DNA of 64,000 nucleotides from Elysia crispata. Taxonomy: Eukaryota > Mollusca > Gastropoda > Plakobranchidae. Within the stretch, counting starts at the first letter, position 1. Every line of letters starts with the position of its first letter. Of this stretch, positions 1-15,468 are shown piece after piece. A program made the position numbers and the translations under genes. The stretch lies in contig JAWDGP010001963.1 in assembly GCA_033675545.1 (NCBI GenBank), positions 31,001-95,000 on the forward strand, read 5' to 3'. Under the pieces are notes generated by a model, which was not told where the DNA came from, made no database searches, and was given only the letters and a program-made list of their open reading frames with translations.

Positions 1-42
1 AGGTAAAATGAGAAGAGAGAGGAACATCAACATAAAATAGAT

Positions 43-168
<126 letters not shown>

Positions 169-366
169 GCTATTTCCGTCCTTGTTTCAAGCTTGAACCC
201 CATTGTTTTGATTGGATCAGTTTAAAGTCCCACTACTTCAGTTTCTCTTTAATGACAACCATGCCATGTAGCATGTTGTTAAGATCGCAGGGTTTGATTG
301 ATTAAATCAATCAATAAAGATATCAAACCTTGAACCACTCTGATATTCTCATTACCTGCGACCAAC

Positions 367-522
367 ATGGCTGCTGAGCCGGAATGTGGGCAGGAAGGCC
401 ATGCCTTCATACTCCACAATCTCCACCTTACTGAGAGCCCTTCACTCGTTGTTGTTTACCTCCAGACACAGAGTAAGATGGAGGGGAAGATCCTCTACAG
501 CGTCAAGGCTATCCTTTACTGA
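367..522 (+). CDS. Short open frame of unknown status
   Basis: An ATG in good context (accaacATGG) opens 51 codons (MAAEPECGQEGHAFILHNLH, then LTESPSLVVVYLQTQSKMEG) and a TGA. Codon use looks coding, with many CTC, AGC and CAG codons in an AT-rich setting, but the piece is short and has no recognisable domain. It could be a remnant of a larger exon or a transposon. Confidence 0.25.
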   Translation: MAAEPECGQEGHAFILHNLHLTESPSLVVVYLQTQSKMEGKILYSVKAILY

Positions 523-1828
<1,306 letters not shown>

Positions 1829-1995
1829 GTAGAGAGATAACGATCTAGAAACTCTAATAAATGCTTAGAAGTAGCAAATTTGGGAGTAGTAGTCGCAGCA
1901 GTAAATTTTATAATTAGCACCAGAAGTTACAGTGATGTTAGTAGTAATAGTAGTAGTAGTAGTTGTGGTGATGGGGGTACATATAGTAATTGTAA

Positions 1996-1996
<1 letters not shown>

Positions 1997-2094
<98 letters not shown>
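1997..2094. repeat. (AGT)n microsatellite
   Basis: Perfect AGT trinucleotides, with a degenerate lead-in from about 1930. Confidence 0.98.
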
Positions 2095-5000
2095 ATGTTG
2101 TGGGCTTTTGGCATTGATAAACAGAGACAAGATTATTATTGATCTTCTTTCGGACTTGGCAAATTCGGGCTTTTCGTTGAACAAGCTAGAGCAAGCTATG
2201 CTGGAGATAACAGGCATTTTAACACTTAAATACAATCTACTGTTTTCAACCAAAATAGTTCAGCTTATTGAATCAAAGCAGGTGGTTTCATATTTAAATT
2301 CTAGAGTGATAGGACTTCGTAAATGCATAAATTAAAGCCTAAACTAATATGATGGTTCATTGTTAAGCACGATAGGAGAAAATAGAGTTCAATCAACATA
2401 TTATTATCATTTCTAGTTCTGAATATCTAAGTTCAAATTCATGTCTTTGGTAGCACTAATTAGCCCGGAAACTGTTAGTTATTCCCCTTTGATGTCTGAT
2501 TAAAGAAATCGAAGAGTTTGTCTCCCCTCGCTTCGCAGTGAGGTCTGGAGCAGATACATGCCGAGATCTCTCTTCAAGTTGAGGATTTTAGAGATAACAT
2601 TGTCACGTCAACTCTTGAAAGTGTAAGTTTATATCTGGGGAAATATAGCTGGCGAAAGGTGGAAGAGAAAGAGAAGTAGGCCAGCACAATACAAACTGGC
2701 AGTGTAAAATATTTTATACTTTTTTTTTTCAAGAACAATATAGCATGACAAAAAAGTGAGACATGCTTTGGAATTCACCAAGTCAAAAAGAAAAAAAAAT
2801 TGTAAAAAGGTCGATTTAAGAGAGAAATATTGAGACATGAAAGCACAACTTGATAATTAGACTGATTAGATAAGCGACTAACAATAATCTGATTTTTTTG
2901 CAGTGACATATATTACAAAGGGTTATATAAACTGAAAGTTCAAGAAAAGCTTTCGCAAAATTTCTGGCCCATAGAAACTACTTATCAAAGATAATTATTT
3001 AGCAATCGGTATCTTATATAGGCTAATGAAAAAAAAATTATAAACTTCAAAGACTCACAGCTGTAATGAGGGTAACCAGCTGGGCCTCTTGTTGCTGCCG
3101 TGTGTCCTCTGCACTTCAGGTAAAGTCCAGTAGTAACAAAAAACTCTTCACTGTCCTCTAGATCAGTGTCAACAGTGTCACGAAATCTTTCACAGAGCAA
3201 TTGTCAGTTGAGAATCCTGAGACTTCTGGCTGTATCTACAAGACTGACACTTTCAGCCTCTCAGTATTGTAATTCATCCAAACCCCAATAGATACATACG
3301 AGTTTCAGGCGTCCTTAGCTTGTCACATAACAAGCAAAAAAAAATCTGAATTTAGTCTTTCCTCCTGACCTCTCTCTACTTTCTGTTACTATCAATCTGA
3401 ATCTTCTGTTTACTCTTATCCTTCTCTCTACCTCCTGCCCCCCCCCTCCCCCCCCCCACACACACCCACCCTCCAAATTAATCCCCAATGTTTTGTGTAA
3501 ACTAGACAGACTGTAACAAACCAGGCTGCTAACCCCTTCCCAGCCCTAAAAACTCCCTATGTCTTTGCATTCACATTGTCTTGTCCTCTCCACCCCAAGC
3601 CCTCGAAAATCTCCCCACGTGATCCTGTCTGTAGGTGATCCCTCAATCCCCCTGGAATTCCACTACAAGGCAAGAAGACATAGAGGGAACCCATACCAAC
3701 CCATGCCCTCCCTCTGGAAGATTCGTCTCTCCCTCTCTGGTCACGGCCCCGTTAAACCATCACAGCTGATTAAGCCTGCTTGACCGCGAGGCGGCAGATT
3801 TACAGCTCTTACAATGAACAAAATAACCTTGTCCTAACTGTGACGCCACTTTTATTGAACTAACCAGCTCCACAACCTCCACGGTAAGTCCCGCAAAGCT
3901 CATCTAAACAATGTAACCTATATTTATCTTAATAGCAATCATAAGCAACCAGAGGGAAATGTTTGGGCATTCAGTCACTGGTCCCTAACACATTATTCCT
4001 TAGTCCACCAGCGTGGCTCTGTTCACCCGTCCAAATAGAATTCAGGGCAATCATGAATTAAACGGTAAATCAAAACTGCATACTACATAATTCTGCCACT
4101 CCTTTCTCGGAATATAAAGCTATACTTTCAGCAACTTATTAAGTGTATCAGAACGTTATCCTACGAGGTATCGCAATTCAAGAAGATTGCAAACGTTTTT
4201 GATCAGTACATTGTAGAAAGGCATAACTCAAGCACTGACTTGCATTCTCGATGATTGTTGATATCAAATTTTAAAAGAGATTTTTCAAGATCCCACTTGA
4301 AAATAAAGATTACAGATCAATTACAGTTCACCCAAGTATAATTGTTTGACTAAACTATTGACAGAACTGATATTCTATCCTGTAAAAAGCATCAGTCCCA
4401 TAATTTGTCTCCAAAAAGGAATCAACTTTCTACCTCAACAATAAATTGATTCAGAAGGACATTATGGGCAATGATTGAGAGGGTTGTGAAAGTTCATTCT
4501 TTATTTTCTTCTTTTCTTGGAGGATGGTGGGACTGGAGTATTGTTGCGAGCGATTCGGAATTTCTTTGTAAATAATACCTGGGAAGACTATTGCTAAAAA
4601 GAATTTGGGGATCTTTTGTTAAAGATAGCTTGGAATATAATTCTGTTAAGATTGTCAGGATAGACTCTTGTTCAGAATATTTCGAAACTTTTTTTTGTTG
4701 AGAGCGAGTGGTAGGGTTTTGCTCATATCATTTAAAAGAAAATAAAAAAAATACTTATCAAAACTGTCTCTAAAGAATTTATTGGGAATAATATTGTGGC
4801 ATTTTTCCTTGAATGAAGAGACATCTGCATTTCTTTTCACTATGTCCAAAAGTTTCCGAGTTCTGAAAACTTTGGTTCAAAAGTCGGTAATGGCCTTAGC
4901 TTCGTCCCATCTTAGTGGGATTTTAAACTACCAAATGTTGCGAACTGGTAGAGAGCTAATACACACAACAAAATATATTGCCATCAGACACCTGTTTGTT

Positions 5001-6184
5001 GCTATGTTTGCTGACAGAGTTCATACAATCTCAACCTGTGACCTGTGACCTTAACTGTTAAATCTCACGTCTTATATCCGTTGAAAAAGAAATTAATATT
5101 CATTTCATTTCTTCATTTAATTTGTCACAAACAACAATGAATCTGTGTGGTAACACCCTCGGTAAAACATTAACAAAAAATGAGGAACGTGAAATGTTTG
5201 GTCGGTAAAACCTTTTATCAACTGAGGTTAATTTTAGGATATGAAATACTGGCAGTTATCCAAAGCTGCTAAAAAACCACCTAAAGTACGCCAAAACTAT
5301 CAGCACCTGATCAATGGATCCAAGCCACACTGCAGCCTTTAGTTGCCTCATGATATTTCTGCAGTAATTGAAGTTCTTATTAACCCACGTGATTAACGCT
5401 CCAAAAAGATCAACGCATCTGGTCAAGTCGCGTTCACGAGTTAACACACCTTGTCGGAATATAACGTTACATCGAGAACATTGAAATAGTTCATCACAAA
5501 AGTTTACTTCACGTTTTGATTTCTGACAAAAATGAAAACCAACCTTGGCTCATTGCAATATTTTCTTTAACCAAATACTCAGATGAGGCCAAGGATATGA
5601 GAATTTGTAATTCTGTATCTAACATTGACAGTATCCAATCTATCATATACCTTTAGCTCACAATGTAACAAAGTTGCCTTCTACTGTTCTACCTTAGGAC
5701 ACAAGTCATTGAAACATTAACCTCGAGCCAGTATCTAGTATCCAGTTAGACTAAGAGGAGGTTGCTCAAGTCTTTCACAGGTACTAAAAAGACATTCAAG
5801 GGGACACCCATAATTCTGTTTGTTCTTTTCCCTACCCCTCCTATTCAGTTTTCTTCACTCCATAAAGAAGTTCATTACTTCATTAGTCCGTGCGCTTGAT
5901 GGTTCCTGTGACAAGTGCTGTGACTGGGTCAAGGGAAGAAGTAAACTCGGAGTAATCCCCCCTACAATAGATATTGATCTTGGCACTTGACATGGCTGCT
6001 ACAGCTGTTGACTTTAGTTCTGCTGAAACACTGGGCTCGACCGTTGGTTCTCTCCTCCGCCCATCCTGGAGTTCTTTCGCGCCATAACTTTGACCTGTTC
6101 AGAATGAGGACTTCCTGCTATTTTTCTTTAATTCCCAAACGCTCTCTCACATTAATTTTTCTCTCCGATCTCTATCTTTTAACC
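2095..6184. other. Non-coding apart from a possible minus-strand exon
   Basis: AT-rich with a C-rich patch near 3437-3470. Apart from the possible exon at 3059-3186, nothing could be supported. Confidence 0.55.
3059..3186 (-). CDS. Possible internal exon of a minus-strand gene
   Basis: An open stretch of 42 codons (FRDTVDTDLEDSEEFFVTTG, then LYLKCRGHTAATRGPAGYPH) ends at a good GTGAGT donor. The acceptor proposed at 3187-3188 (gtgaaAG) has a weak pyrimidine tract but a good branch-like ctgac about 20 nt upstream. Its starting phase fits the donor of the exon at 11819-12174, giving GA+A = Glu across an 8.6-kb intron. The protein family is not recognised. Confidence 0.28.
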
Positions 6185-6185
6185 T

Positions 6186-6231
<46 letters not shown>
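6185..6231. repeat. Poly-C then (CT)n
   Basis: A run of C passes into about 18 CT units. Confidence 0.95.
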
Positions 6232-6234
<3 letters not shown>

Positions 6235-7867
6235 ATATATTCTTTAAATGTGTGTCTTAAGTTTCCCTTACTATATTTATTTCTTGCTGTAAACTTTTGT
6301 CTTCATATATGCAATCAAATTACTTTATCTCTCCCTTACAATTTACTTGCAATTTACAAAAATGGAAGTCATACTGTTCTTTGGCGTATGACCTTGATGC
6401 AAAGAAATGGTTTAATGTTATCAGCATCCACTTCTTGGAATTTTAGTTATAATTTCTACTTTTGTGTTGCCAAAAGCTAAAGACTATATGAACGTAAATA
6501 AGACGAAAATTTTATAAAGATTGCCAAATTGAATTCCTTTTTCAATTTCATATAAAACCTCAAACGCACTATGCCGCGAAAAGTTTAGAATTATTACATC
6601 AGTAAATAAGAGAAAACCTGCAGTTTTCTATAGATTGATCGCACAACACCGGACGAGTCGCTGGTCTCTAAAGTTTAAATGATAAGAGAAGCGTGATAGT
6701 TGGTGGAAATAAGCAGGTAGCAAACACCAGAATCGACATCAGTACCAGGCTGTCTTCGGTGTACACCCTCGTCTAGACAAGACTCATACAAGATGCTCTC
6801 CCCCTCACAGCCTAACTGATGCTACTCACTGAGTGCAGAGACTAGAGACAAAATATGCTTTATTTAGTTTTGATTCTGAGGATAAAACTGAAGATGGCAG
6901 GTGAAAGCCGAGAGGAGCAAGTCTTGCAGACCTTACGGTCTCATCCGGTCTGACGACCATCTAGCCTGCTGAACCAACTGACATGTGAGTCACCAGCCGC
7001 TGCAGGTCTGGAGATACTGACCACATGGGAGCCTCACGTGAGGGCTGTTCAGCCGCTCCTTAACTGCTAACAGCAGAAAAGATGGAGGTTGGCCGCAACA
7101 GTTTCCAGTGTTGATGACGACTTCACACGGATAATACAGGAAGCAACTGACCAAGAGGACCAGCACATTCATAGGCCATGAGATGGGCAGAGAAGCAAAA
7201 AATAGATCTATAGTTTTATCATTAACATTTTTTAAATTGAAGATTTTACTTTTTATTGACTGCATCATGACTGTTTCAATATTCTGTGGATGTTTGTTAC
7301 TGATTTATAAGATCAAGTACTTGTTGCCCTCAGGCCACAAGGTTTACAAAAGAACAAGAAAAGCTCTTGACACTAAGTAGTGCGAACCAAAAGACATCTT
7401 TTGACCCACCAGTTATAGACTTTACCAACGAATTACGACAAAACTGTTCATTACTTTTTGAACATAACTTGGGGAATTTCGTCGTCAGCTGTTTCATGAA
7501 TAACGCTGACATTTTATTTATCACGATGTTCGATATAGTTTCAGAAAATTAGCATTCTGATAAATCAAAAGGATGCATGAAATGTATTTGTCGGAATATA
7601 GCACTGATAGGCATTTCAATATATGTTCCACGGAGATGTAAACTCTACACGTCATTTCTAAAAAAGAACCGCTCGTAAATAATGTTACCAGTATTTTCAA
7701 TGGGTTCTCCACCAAGCGTTAGACAAATATAGTTTTACACAATATGCATCTCACATTTCTCATATTGCTTTTTGTTTCTATCGATGGAAACGTGCGTAAT
7801 CTATGTTAAAATCGCTACAGTATTCAGTGAACTGAAAATTACAGTTTCATATTTTTCTTCCTCCTTC

Positions 7868-8004
<137 letters not shown>

Positions 8005-8345
8005 TTATCTTTCTCTCTCTCCTATCGCCTCATACACAGCATGATTCAGTTCCCTTCTCTCTCTTTAACTCATTCTCACCCTGGCTCGAGTGGTAACTTA
8101 GGTGCAAGATTTCGAGTTATTCTTGAAGAAAACTTAGGGTCTAGACAATTTTCATTCAGGTCGAAGAGTTCTAAGAACACATGATCAATCAATTTTATCC
8201 ATAATAAGAGCTAGCACTCGATATTTCACACGAAAAGATCATTTTTCGAAATACATTTTTTCAAAATGTGGAAATAAACGTCGTGTCCATTTGAAACAAG
8301 CATGATTGCCCATTGAAATGAACAGGTGGGAAAGACAATTAATTA

Positions 8346-8705
8346 AAGAAATGCAAACTTCACAAAAATAAAACTTATATCCTCCAGAGCTTTGCATCTG
8401 CACAGAAGAAAAGCAAACTTCACAAAAATAAAACTTATATCCTCCAGAGCTTTGCATCTGCACAGAAGAAATGCAAACTTCACAAAAATAAAACTTATAT
8501 CCTCCAGAGCTTTGCATCTGCACAGAAGAAATGCAAACTTCACAAAAATAAAACTTATATCCTCCAGAGCTTTGCATCTGCACAGAAGAAAAGCAAACTT
8601 TACAACAATGAAGAAAACTGATGGGGAAGACAACTACAATAAAGAAAAGCCAATTATTACAAGAAAAACAGGTTTATCTCCTCCAGACCTTCTCACACTA
8701 CAGTT
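8346..8705. repeat. 60-bp tandem repeat
   Basis: Four near-identical 60-bp units (aagaaatgcaaacttcacaa start, ctccagagctttgcatctgc end), a partial fifth at about 8586 and a diverged sixth around 8640-8705 containing atctcctccagaccttctca. All apparent open frames here come from the repeat, since 60 is divisible by three and no frame is interrupted. Confidence 0.93.
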
Positions 8706-11700
8706 TTAAAATATATAGAAAGTTGAGCCTTTGGAATTCTTCTCACGTTGTCATGAAGGCAATTTGAACCTTCAAGAGCATTTTTAGCCTAAATCCATAA
8801 CATTTTTAAAATATTTTTGTACCGCTGGAATTATGACCCTGACAGAGCAAAATGAAAAATAAAAAAAAAAGTTTATCACTGTACACTGAGTGTTTTTGGA
8901 GGAGTTAGAAATCGAAGTTGCCTTTCATAATATAGACACAATTAATGATATTATATTAAGACATTAGCAGATTTTTAGGTTTTAAGTAAAACAGTAGTTC
9001 TAGATTGTTTAACGTCCTCTAAGTCTCTCTAAGAGTTGCAATCTACGAGCCCAAGAATCACGATTAAGCTTTTCTTAAATTGAATTTTATCTTCATCACA
9101 CACGCAATCGTAGCCTATGATAGAGATACACAAAACACTTGAAGCCAATTTCTTGTTTCTAAAAGCTTGAAACCGGACATGAATCTGAGAGACGAGTACG
9201 GTAGAAGGAGAATCTTGGTGTCAGAAATTTTCACTTCGTCATTCGCAGGTTTAATAAATTGTATTTTTTTCGAGGTAGCCCAATGTGAATAAAGCTGACA
9301 TAATACTCTGACTTATTGATAAGTCAATAATAGGATATTGCTAATTAATTCTACCTTGTGAAATAAGGAAAGACATATTCATACACATGATTATGGAACA
9401 TAGAAAGATAAATTAGCTAAGGTCTGGGTTTATAATGCGAACAGATAAATAACGCCCATATACATAAATAGATAGATGATAAAAATGTATACTAAAAAAT
9501 CTTCAACGTCAGATAAATGGTAACGATAATTTACTTTTCACAACTGATGAAGTGACAACATAATGCTGAAGAGTTTGCAACTATTTCATTAACAAAGAAT
9601 TTAACAAGCCTAGAATTCAGCCTTCTAGAACCAGAAGACAAGCCGAAACTCTTCAGTTGAGATGTTTGCTCACTACTCTTTTGTCACTATATAAATTTCG
9701 TGAATGTTCTTCACAAATAGAGAGCGCAGATGTAGGATTAAGGAAATGCAGAGATTTCAGAGAAACTGGGGAAATCATATTAAAAGCAAAATATTTTTTT
9801 ATCATTGTAATCTTTCCAGAGATCGGTACCTGTAAAGATAATCCATTTCTTTGAAAATAGAATAAAAAAAAAAGGTAATAAGGAAGTCGCAGGTCTTGCC
9901 TTGTCAGCAGCCTAGATCAAAGGCGCCGAAACTAACACGTCTCCTCGGTGTGTCAAAAAACGCATCTTGTAAAGTAAAAATGGAGTGATCATGTAAAAAA
10001 ATTTTAAATGAAAGCATGAACTATCTCAATGATTTCCAATAAAAATCGGCAATCTATATCTCGATTCACAATAATCTAAGAGATAGTTGAGTCGCTGACT
10101 AGCGTTGAGGTCAAATTTATGCTTCCAGCTAGCAAAGATTTGTCTCAGCGGGAGGTAACCTGATTTATATCTCTCTAACGGAATGTTGAGTTTCCAAAGC
10201 GGTGAATTATCTCCCTGCATTCGTTTCAAGTAAAGACTATCGAGGCAAAGAACAAAAATGTTTTTGAGATGTTCGAAAGGAAAAAAATAATCGAAGAAAT
10301 GGATATTAAGGTGAATAAATAGAAAATTATACAAATAGATGGATAGACAGAAAGAAAGAAAGGTAGACAGGAATAGTCACAAAGAGAGATACGCATTTAT
10401 TGAGAGGCATTCGATTTTGCATTAAGGAAAATGTTTCTGGTTTAAGAAAAAGTTTTGATTTCAAATGCAAGTTCCATCCACCAAAACTGAAACATTGGAT
10501 TTCAGATGTGCACACTATATCACAACAGTATCGTGAGATTTGGAGTTTATAGATACCTTATGCGGAGTCAGGTTACTTTAAAAAACGTCTTTAATGAAAG
10601 GAGACAACATTTAATTTATTCTATAAAAATTATGAGTAGATTCTTTGTGGGTACTGAAAGAGGAATTATAGTAACTTTTGTTGATTCTGACTGCCAAACA
10701 CCTCCAAAATTCAACAAAATTTGCAGACCGAAGAGGTTTGCAAATTACCGTAAGTCTTAGAATAGACTGCCAAGTGAGGGTTTTTTACTTTTGTTTTATA
10801 AACGTAGTCATGGCAACACTGAAAGCTTGTGAAAATCAGCTTTAAAATAAATAACACATTATAGTTGATTGGCGCATCCGATCCATGGAGTTTATATACA
10901 CATAGAGTCCGCAACCTCTGCATCTCATTACCTGGGAACCCATGTAATTCAGGACAAGGTGCAGATTGTAGGGCTAATCGTTTTCATGAGTAACGGCTAT
11001 TGATAGAAGTTGCATTCATAACAAATTCTCAATAAAAAGGATCTTTCAAAAAAGGGAGTTCCACAACAAAGCATGCCCATAACGATATTTTATTTTCGGT
11101 GGGTCTATCGCGGCATCGAAGATGTGATACTGACAGCATGCAGGATTCTCCCCCTCTTTCTGAAATCTCTCTCTAGGCTCAGATCTAGATGTAACTCTAG
11201 ACTCTTCATTTCGTTTCGAAACAGGGCTATCTTTAAAAAAAAGATAGAACCTTTCGATATGAATCCATACGATAACAACGTAGGATGTTCTCAGGATGCC
11301 TTTTCTCTAAAAAGAATCAGATATTTCTAGGCCATTTTGATGATAGTAGAATACAAATGCAGAAGTGCTCCTGGTATGGTGTACATTCCTTTCAACATGG
11401 ATGCCTATTACATGCCGGTAGTAGGGTGGATAAGAATCATTTAGCGCATATCACTCAATTCAAGTGCCTTTTTCTCAAAGAAACTTTTTACTGATTTTCA
11501 GAAATCCAGAAGTCAATCAAAGGTTATCAATATTCCCACAAACCATATTAATTTTAGAAGAATCTTTTTAAGATGTCGAATGAATCGACTCATGGTTAGA
11601 ATTATAACAATAAAATATAGACAGACGTTGCATCCCAACTAGCTAGGTATGTAGATTAGATGTGCAACCCCGAGCAGTCGTTGTGGGTGGAGGTGTCATG

Positions 11701-11818
11701 GGCAGACGGTTCAGCCAAAAAAAAAAAAGTTTTGGCATATAAAGATTTAACATAGACAGATGACGATAAACAAAGGCAAACAAAATAAAGAAAGAGAGGA
11801 GATGAGATGTAAACTTAC
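8706..11818. other. Non-coding, possibly intron of the minus-strand gene
   Basis: AT-rich with no long repeat. If the exons at 11819-12174 and 3059-3186 belong together, this lies in their intron. Confidence 0.5.
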
Positions 11819-12174
11819 TCCGTTCGAGTCTGTGACATGGAGAAAAACTGCTGCGTATCGTGTCTGGTCGGTCCCAACACAGGGAATCTCTTAGGCTGAC
11901 AAACGACACCGAAGCTTGGACGGTCTTCTGGCTCAGTTCTGCTGCCACGTCTGCCACTGCTGGCGCTGTTTTGGTGAAGACTGGCCTCCCCTTTGTTTAT
12001 CCCAGCCGCACGATGATTCTGGCCAAAGAAGGTCATCTCGATGACGCAGCTTCCGGTAAGCCTGGCCATCATGTCTCGGATGCCTTGCTTGCGTCCCTTG
12101 TGGCAGAAGTCTGATTTGGAGCGCGCGAGTTTTTCACTGGTGGTTGCTCTGTTGGGAGTAGATCTCGGCGCCAT
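11819..12174 (-). CDS. Probable first coding exon of an unrecognised minus-strand gene
   Basis: On the minus strand an ATG in good context (aacgATGGCG) opens 118 codons without a stop and ends at a strong GTAAGT donor (11813-11818). The exon is richer in G+C than its surroundings. The product begins MAPRSTPNRATTSEKLARSK, includes CHKGRKQGIRDMMARLTGSC and GRRGSRTEPEDRPSFG, and is basic and low in hydrophobic residues, with no signal peptide or membrane segment. I do not recognise the family. A phase-compatible exon further along the strand is listed at 3059-3186. Confidence 0.5.
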
Positions 12175-13741
12175 CGTTTTGGGGGCAGACTACCGAGTGT
12201 TTGAAGTTCTGCCGATAATTTTCCTGTTTTGAAAGACTTCTGTGGAAGATATAGGAGATCGTGAAAAGAAATGTAAACCTGAAACGTTGAAAATTGCTCT
12301 GTCTTTATTAAATATGTACTATCCCAAATTGATATGTTTATGATACCAAACAATTCAAAATATTAAGTAAAAAATATAATTAGCTGTGTAAGTAAGTCTC
12401 AACACACAAATCAATATACTGGGACATACGTAGAGACCCAACACGAGGCAAAACGTATCGCAATTTATTATTTAGGATTGAACTCTTGTCCTGAAATTTT
12501 AATACAGTCCAACTATCTGGTGCGGTCGGTCAGTCAGAATAAACAAGTACTTAGGTTGTCATTCTATGATCACTGCAATGGAAAGCTCTCCATGATGGTC
12601 CAGATCCGACTGATTGTAAATCGAAGCTTTACTGAACTGCCATTTCATGTGAAATGGAGTAGCGTCCCTTTATAGTATTCATTGATATGAAACTGTTGCA
12701 AAAAAAAAAAATAAATAAATAAAGATTGTGCAGGTGTTCTTATTACATGAAATAATGGCCGCGTGCAGTGTAGTGAATCAGAGACCAACTTCAAATCTAT
12801 TAATAGCATAATAAATGACGTAGTTTAGAACATTTACTGACTCTCTTACGATAAAACCGGAGTAAAACAGCCCCTACTAGTCCGAGGCTCGTGTCTACAC
12901 ACATTTCTAGAAAGCTGTTAGCCGTTTTGAAAGTAAAGAGGAAATACAGGTATTAAAATAATACGATCGTATTGCAGATCGAACGAAATCTACTTTTAAC
13001 TCTTTGTTGGAATCTTTCAGAAAAGAAAACAATTAATTCTATATATTTATGAAGTAAGCATTGTTCAGAACGTAAAAAAAATATATATTAAGAGTTTAAG
13101 AAGATTAGAACAACTCACTGAGTCATGCTGCTTATTGTAGAAAGACTTTTATTACCAAATCCATTGCAGAAATGAAAAAAAAATGTTCGATCTAACACTA
13201 GTGTGTCACTATAATTTTACACAACACAGTCACTCAGTACGTTTTGACGAGCAGCCGCTTGAAATTACCATGTAGAGTGCACTAAGGATAGGTCCTTTGA
13301 AAACAGAGTCGGCGCAATAAATGAACACAAAGTTATTTGTGATAAGCATGGTAAAGCTATCAATTTCACATCAGCGCTAGTGATACAAGAAATTATCCCA
13401 TTCTCTATCTATTGTTCGGAATCGTTTTGGAAAACAGAATGAATTAGACCTACTATGTTAGCATATGCGATGAGCTTTCCTTTTTTTCCTTAAAAAAAAT
13501 TAATTATTAAGGACTGAATTGTGCAGTATGCAAATGAATGAAATTAATGCTAACGTAGATTAGGTAATATTTAATTTTATTCCCAAAGCTTGAGAGGGGA
13601 TATCTCTAACATTTGGACCAGCAGCTTGTGTAATAAGGCATAGTTTCTAACATTTATTCATCTTTGAAACCACCAAAGTATTAAGTTTTTGTTTTTCAAT
13701 AATAACTATCGAGACAATCATTCAAAACATGTATCAAGCCG

Positions 13742-13743
<2 letters not shown>

Positions 13744-13803
<60 letters not shown>

Positions 13804-13876
13804 GGGGAGAGGGAGAGAGAGAGAGAAAGAGAGAGATAAGGGGAGAGGGAGAGAGAGAGACGGAGAGTGAGAGAGT
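13744..13876. repeat. (GA)n with an interrupted duplicate block
   Basis: A perfect GA tract is followed by two copies of agataaggggagagggagag-type sequence. Confidence 0.95.
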
Positions 13877-15394
13877 GTCCGAATTTTTCAAATACATCCA
13901 TTTCCAATGTTATTATTTCTTTAGTATTAGTTTAAGTTTATGTAAAGTTAAATACACAGAGATATATATGTCTGTGGTGGTAGGGGTGTCAGTGTACGGA
14001 ATTATTTTTTTTAGAAACCTTTTCCTGCTGGACTACAAAAATGAGAGTTCTAGTAGAATTTCCACACTTTGTTACTATTTTCAGAAATTTCTGCGGCATT
14101 ATGTCATAGTATCAGTCAAAAACGAACGGCAATGGTCGGTTTGGAGGATCGAATAAAATATTTATTTTGTTCTAGGAATGCTCACGGAATTATGGCTGTC
14201 TTTTATGACCTTTATTTTTAGTGTTCTGGAGCAAATGAAAGTTAAAGAATAAATTAACATTTCTTTTTTATTCCACCAAACATCGATCTGATCGATCCCC
14301 TGTATTATAGAAACACGCATATTAATGATCGATACCGTTTTGAAATTTTGATTTGCAATGAAATAAAAGAGCAATAGAATTATCCTTGTTCCTTCCTAAA
14401 CCATTGTCAAAAATTGATAAATAAAATCGATATAATCAGAACAGTTAACATCGAAACGGAGAAAAAGCAAAGACGGCTCTAACATTACCACTGATCTTAG
14501 ACCAGGTCGTGACGCACTGCTTCCGGTGAATATGTGCCAGCAAACTATTCTATTTCCGGCGACCCGTCCAGTAGACAAACAGAGCGGCAAAAATCTATGG
14601 CGCTCCAGAGAAAAACTTGGAGTAAACACTGGTTTGTCATGGAATCAAGGCAGGGAAACTCCGTGGGCTGGAAGTTGGAGCTTCGTTGCTTGTAATTTAT
14701 AATTATTTCTGTTCTGTTGGTGACCAGAAATTTAGCTAGAAAGTTTGATTGGCCTAAAGGCATGCACCTGGTGACGTTTGCTTGATAAACTAATTCTTCA
14801 GGACAGATCAAATACTTTGCCCAATTTTTATACGGCATCATTTTGACTAATATTGACATTATTTTAACCCAGCTTGAGGCAAGATCTGAAGTGTTGAGAA
14901 CTTGTTAGCCATCGAGACGACATATAAAGCCTTTCAATGGCGATCAAAAGAACTGGATGCTTTACTTTGGGCTATGATTGACGACATGATTATGTTCTGT
15001 TACATGATGAGAAGCACAGGTGGGGAAGGCGTAGCAGACAAGCAAAGATAATATAAGTTATTATAGCAGTATAAACAAGAGCTTTAGAACTTTATAAAGA
15101 TTATCTTAAGCAGAAAGGGGTAGAAAAAAGTTTGTCCGATAGTCCTTGGAACCCGGATGATCATCTACACTGAGATAAAGTGATCTCATGGTGCTTTCAA
15201 CTGACTTTCAACAAACCGGTCAGTGGTGGATCAATTAACATAAATATGAGATACACTATACATAGGACTCTCAAATGCGTGTCATTCAGCAATAAAAAAA
15301 TATCTGCTCAGCAACATTTTGTTAACGATTGATCAAGAAAATGAGAGATATAGGTTTTTATAAATACAATGATAAATACATAGACGTGGATAGG

Positions 15395-15397
<3 letters not shown>

Positions 15398-15468
<71 letters not shown>
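15398..15468. repeat. (GA)n microsatellite
   Basis: GA dinucleotides with one GG interruption near the end. Confidence 0.97.

Noticed and set aside
6990-7268. Minus-strand frame with a hydrophobic segment (LPISWPMNVLVLLVSCFLYY)
   Set aside because: It looks mildly coding, but no start context, acceptor or donor bounds it and no family is recognised.
10026-10334. Minus-strand frame of 102 codons
   Set aside because: AT-rich composition typical of the background, no splice signals, no motif.
14396-14859. Overlapping minus-strand frames
   Set aside because: Two competing frames without coding bias or recognisable motif.
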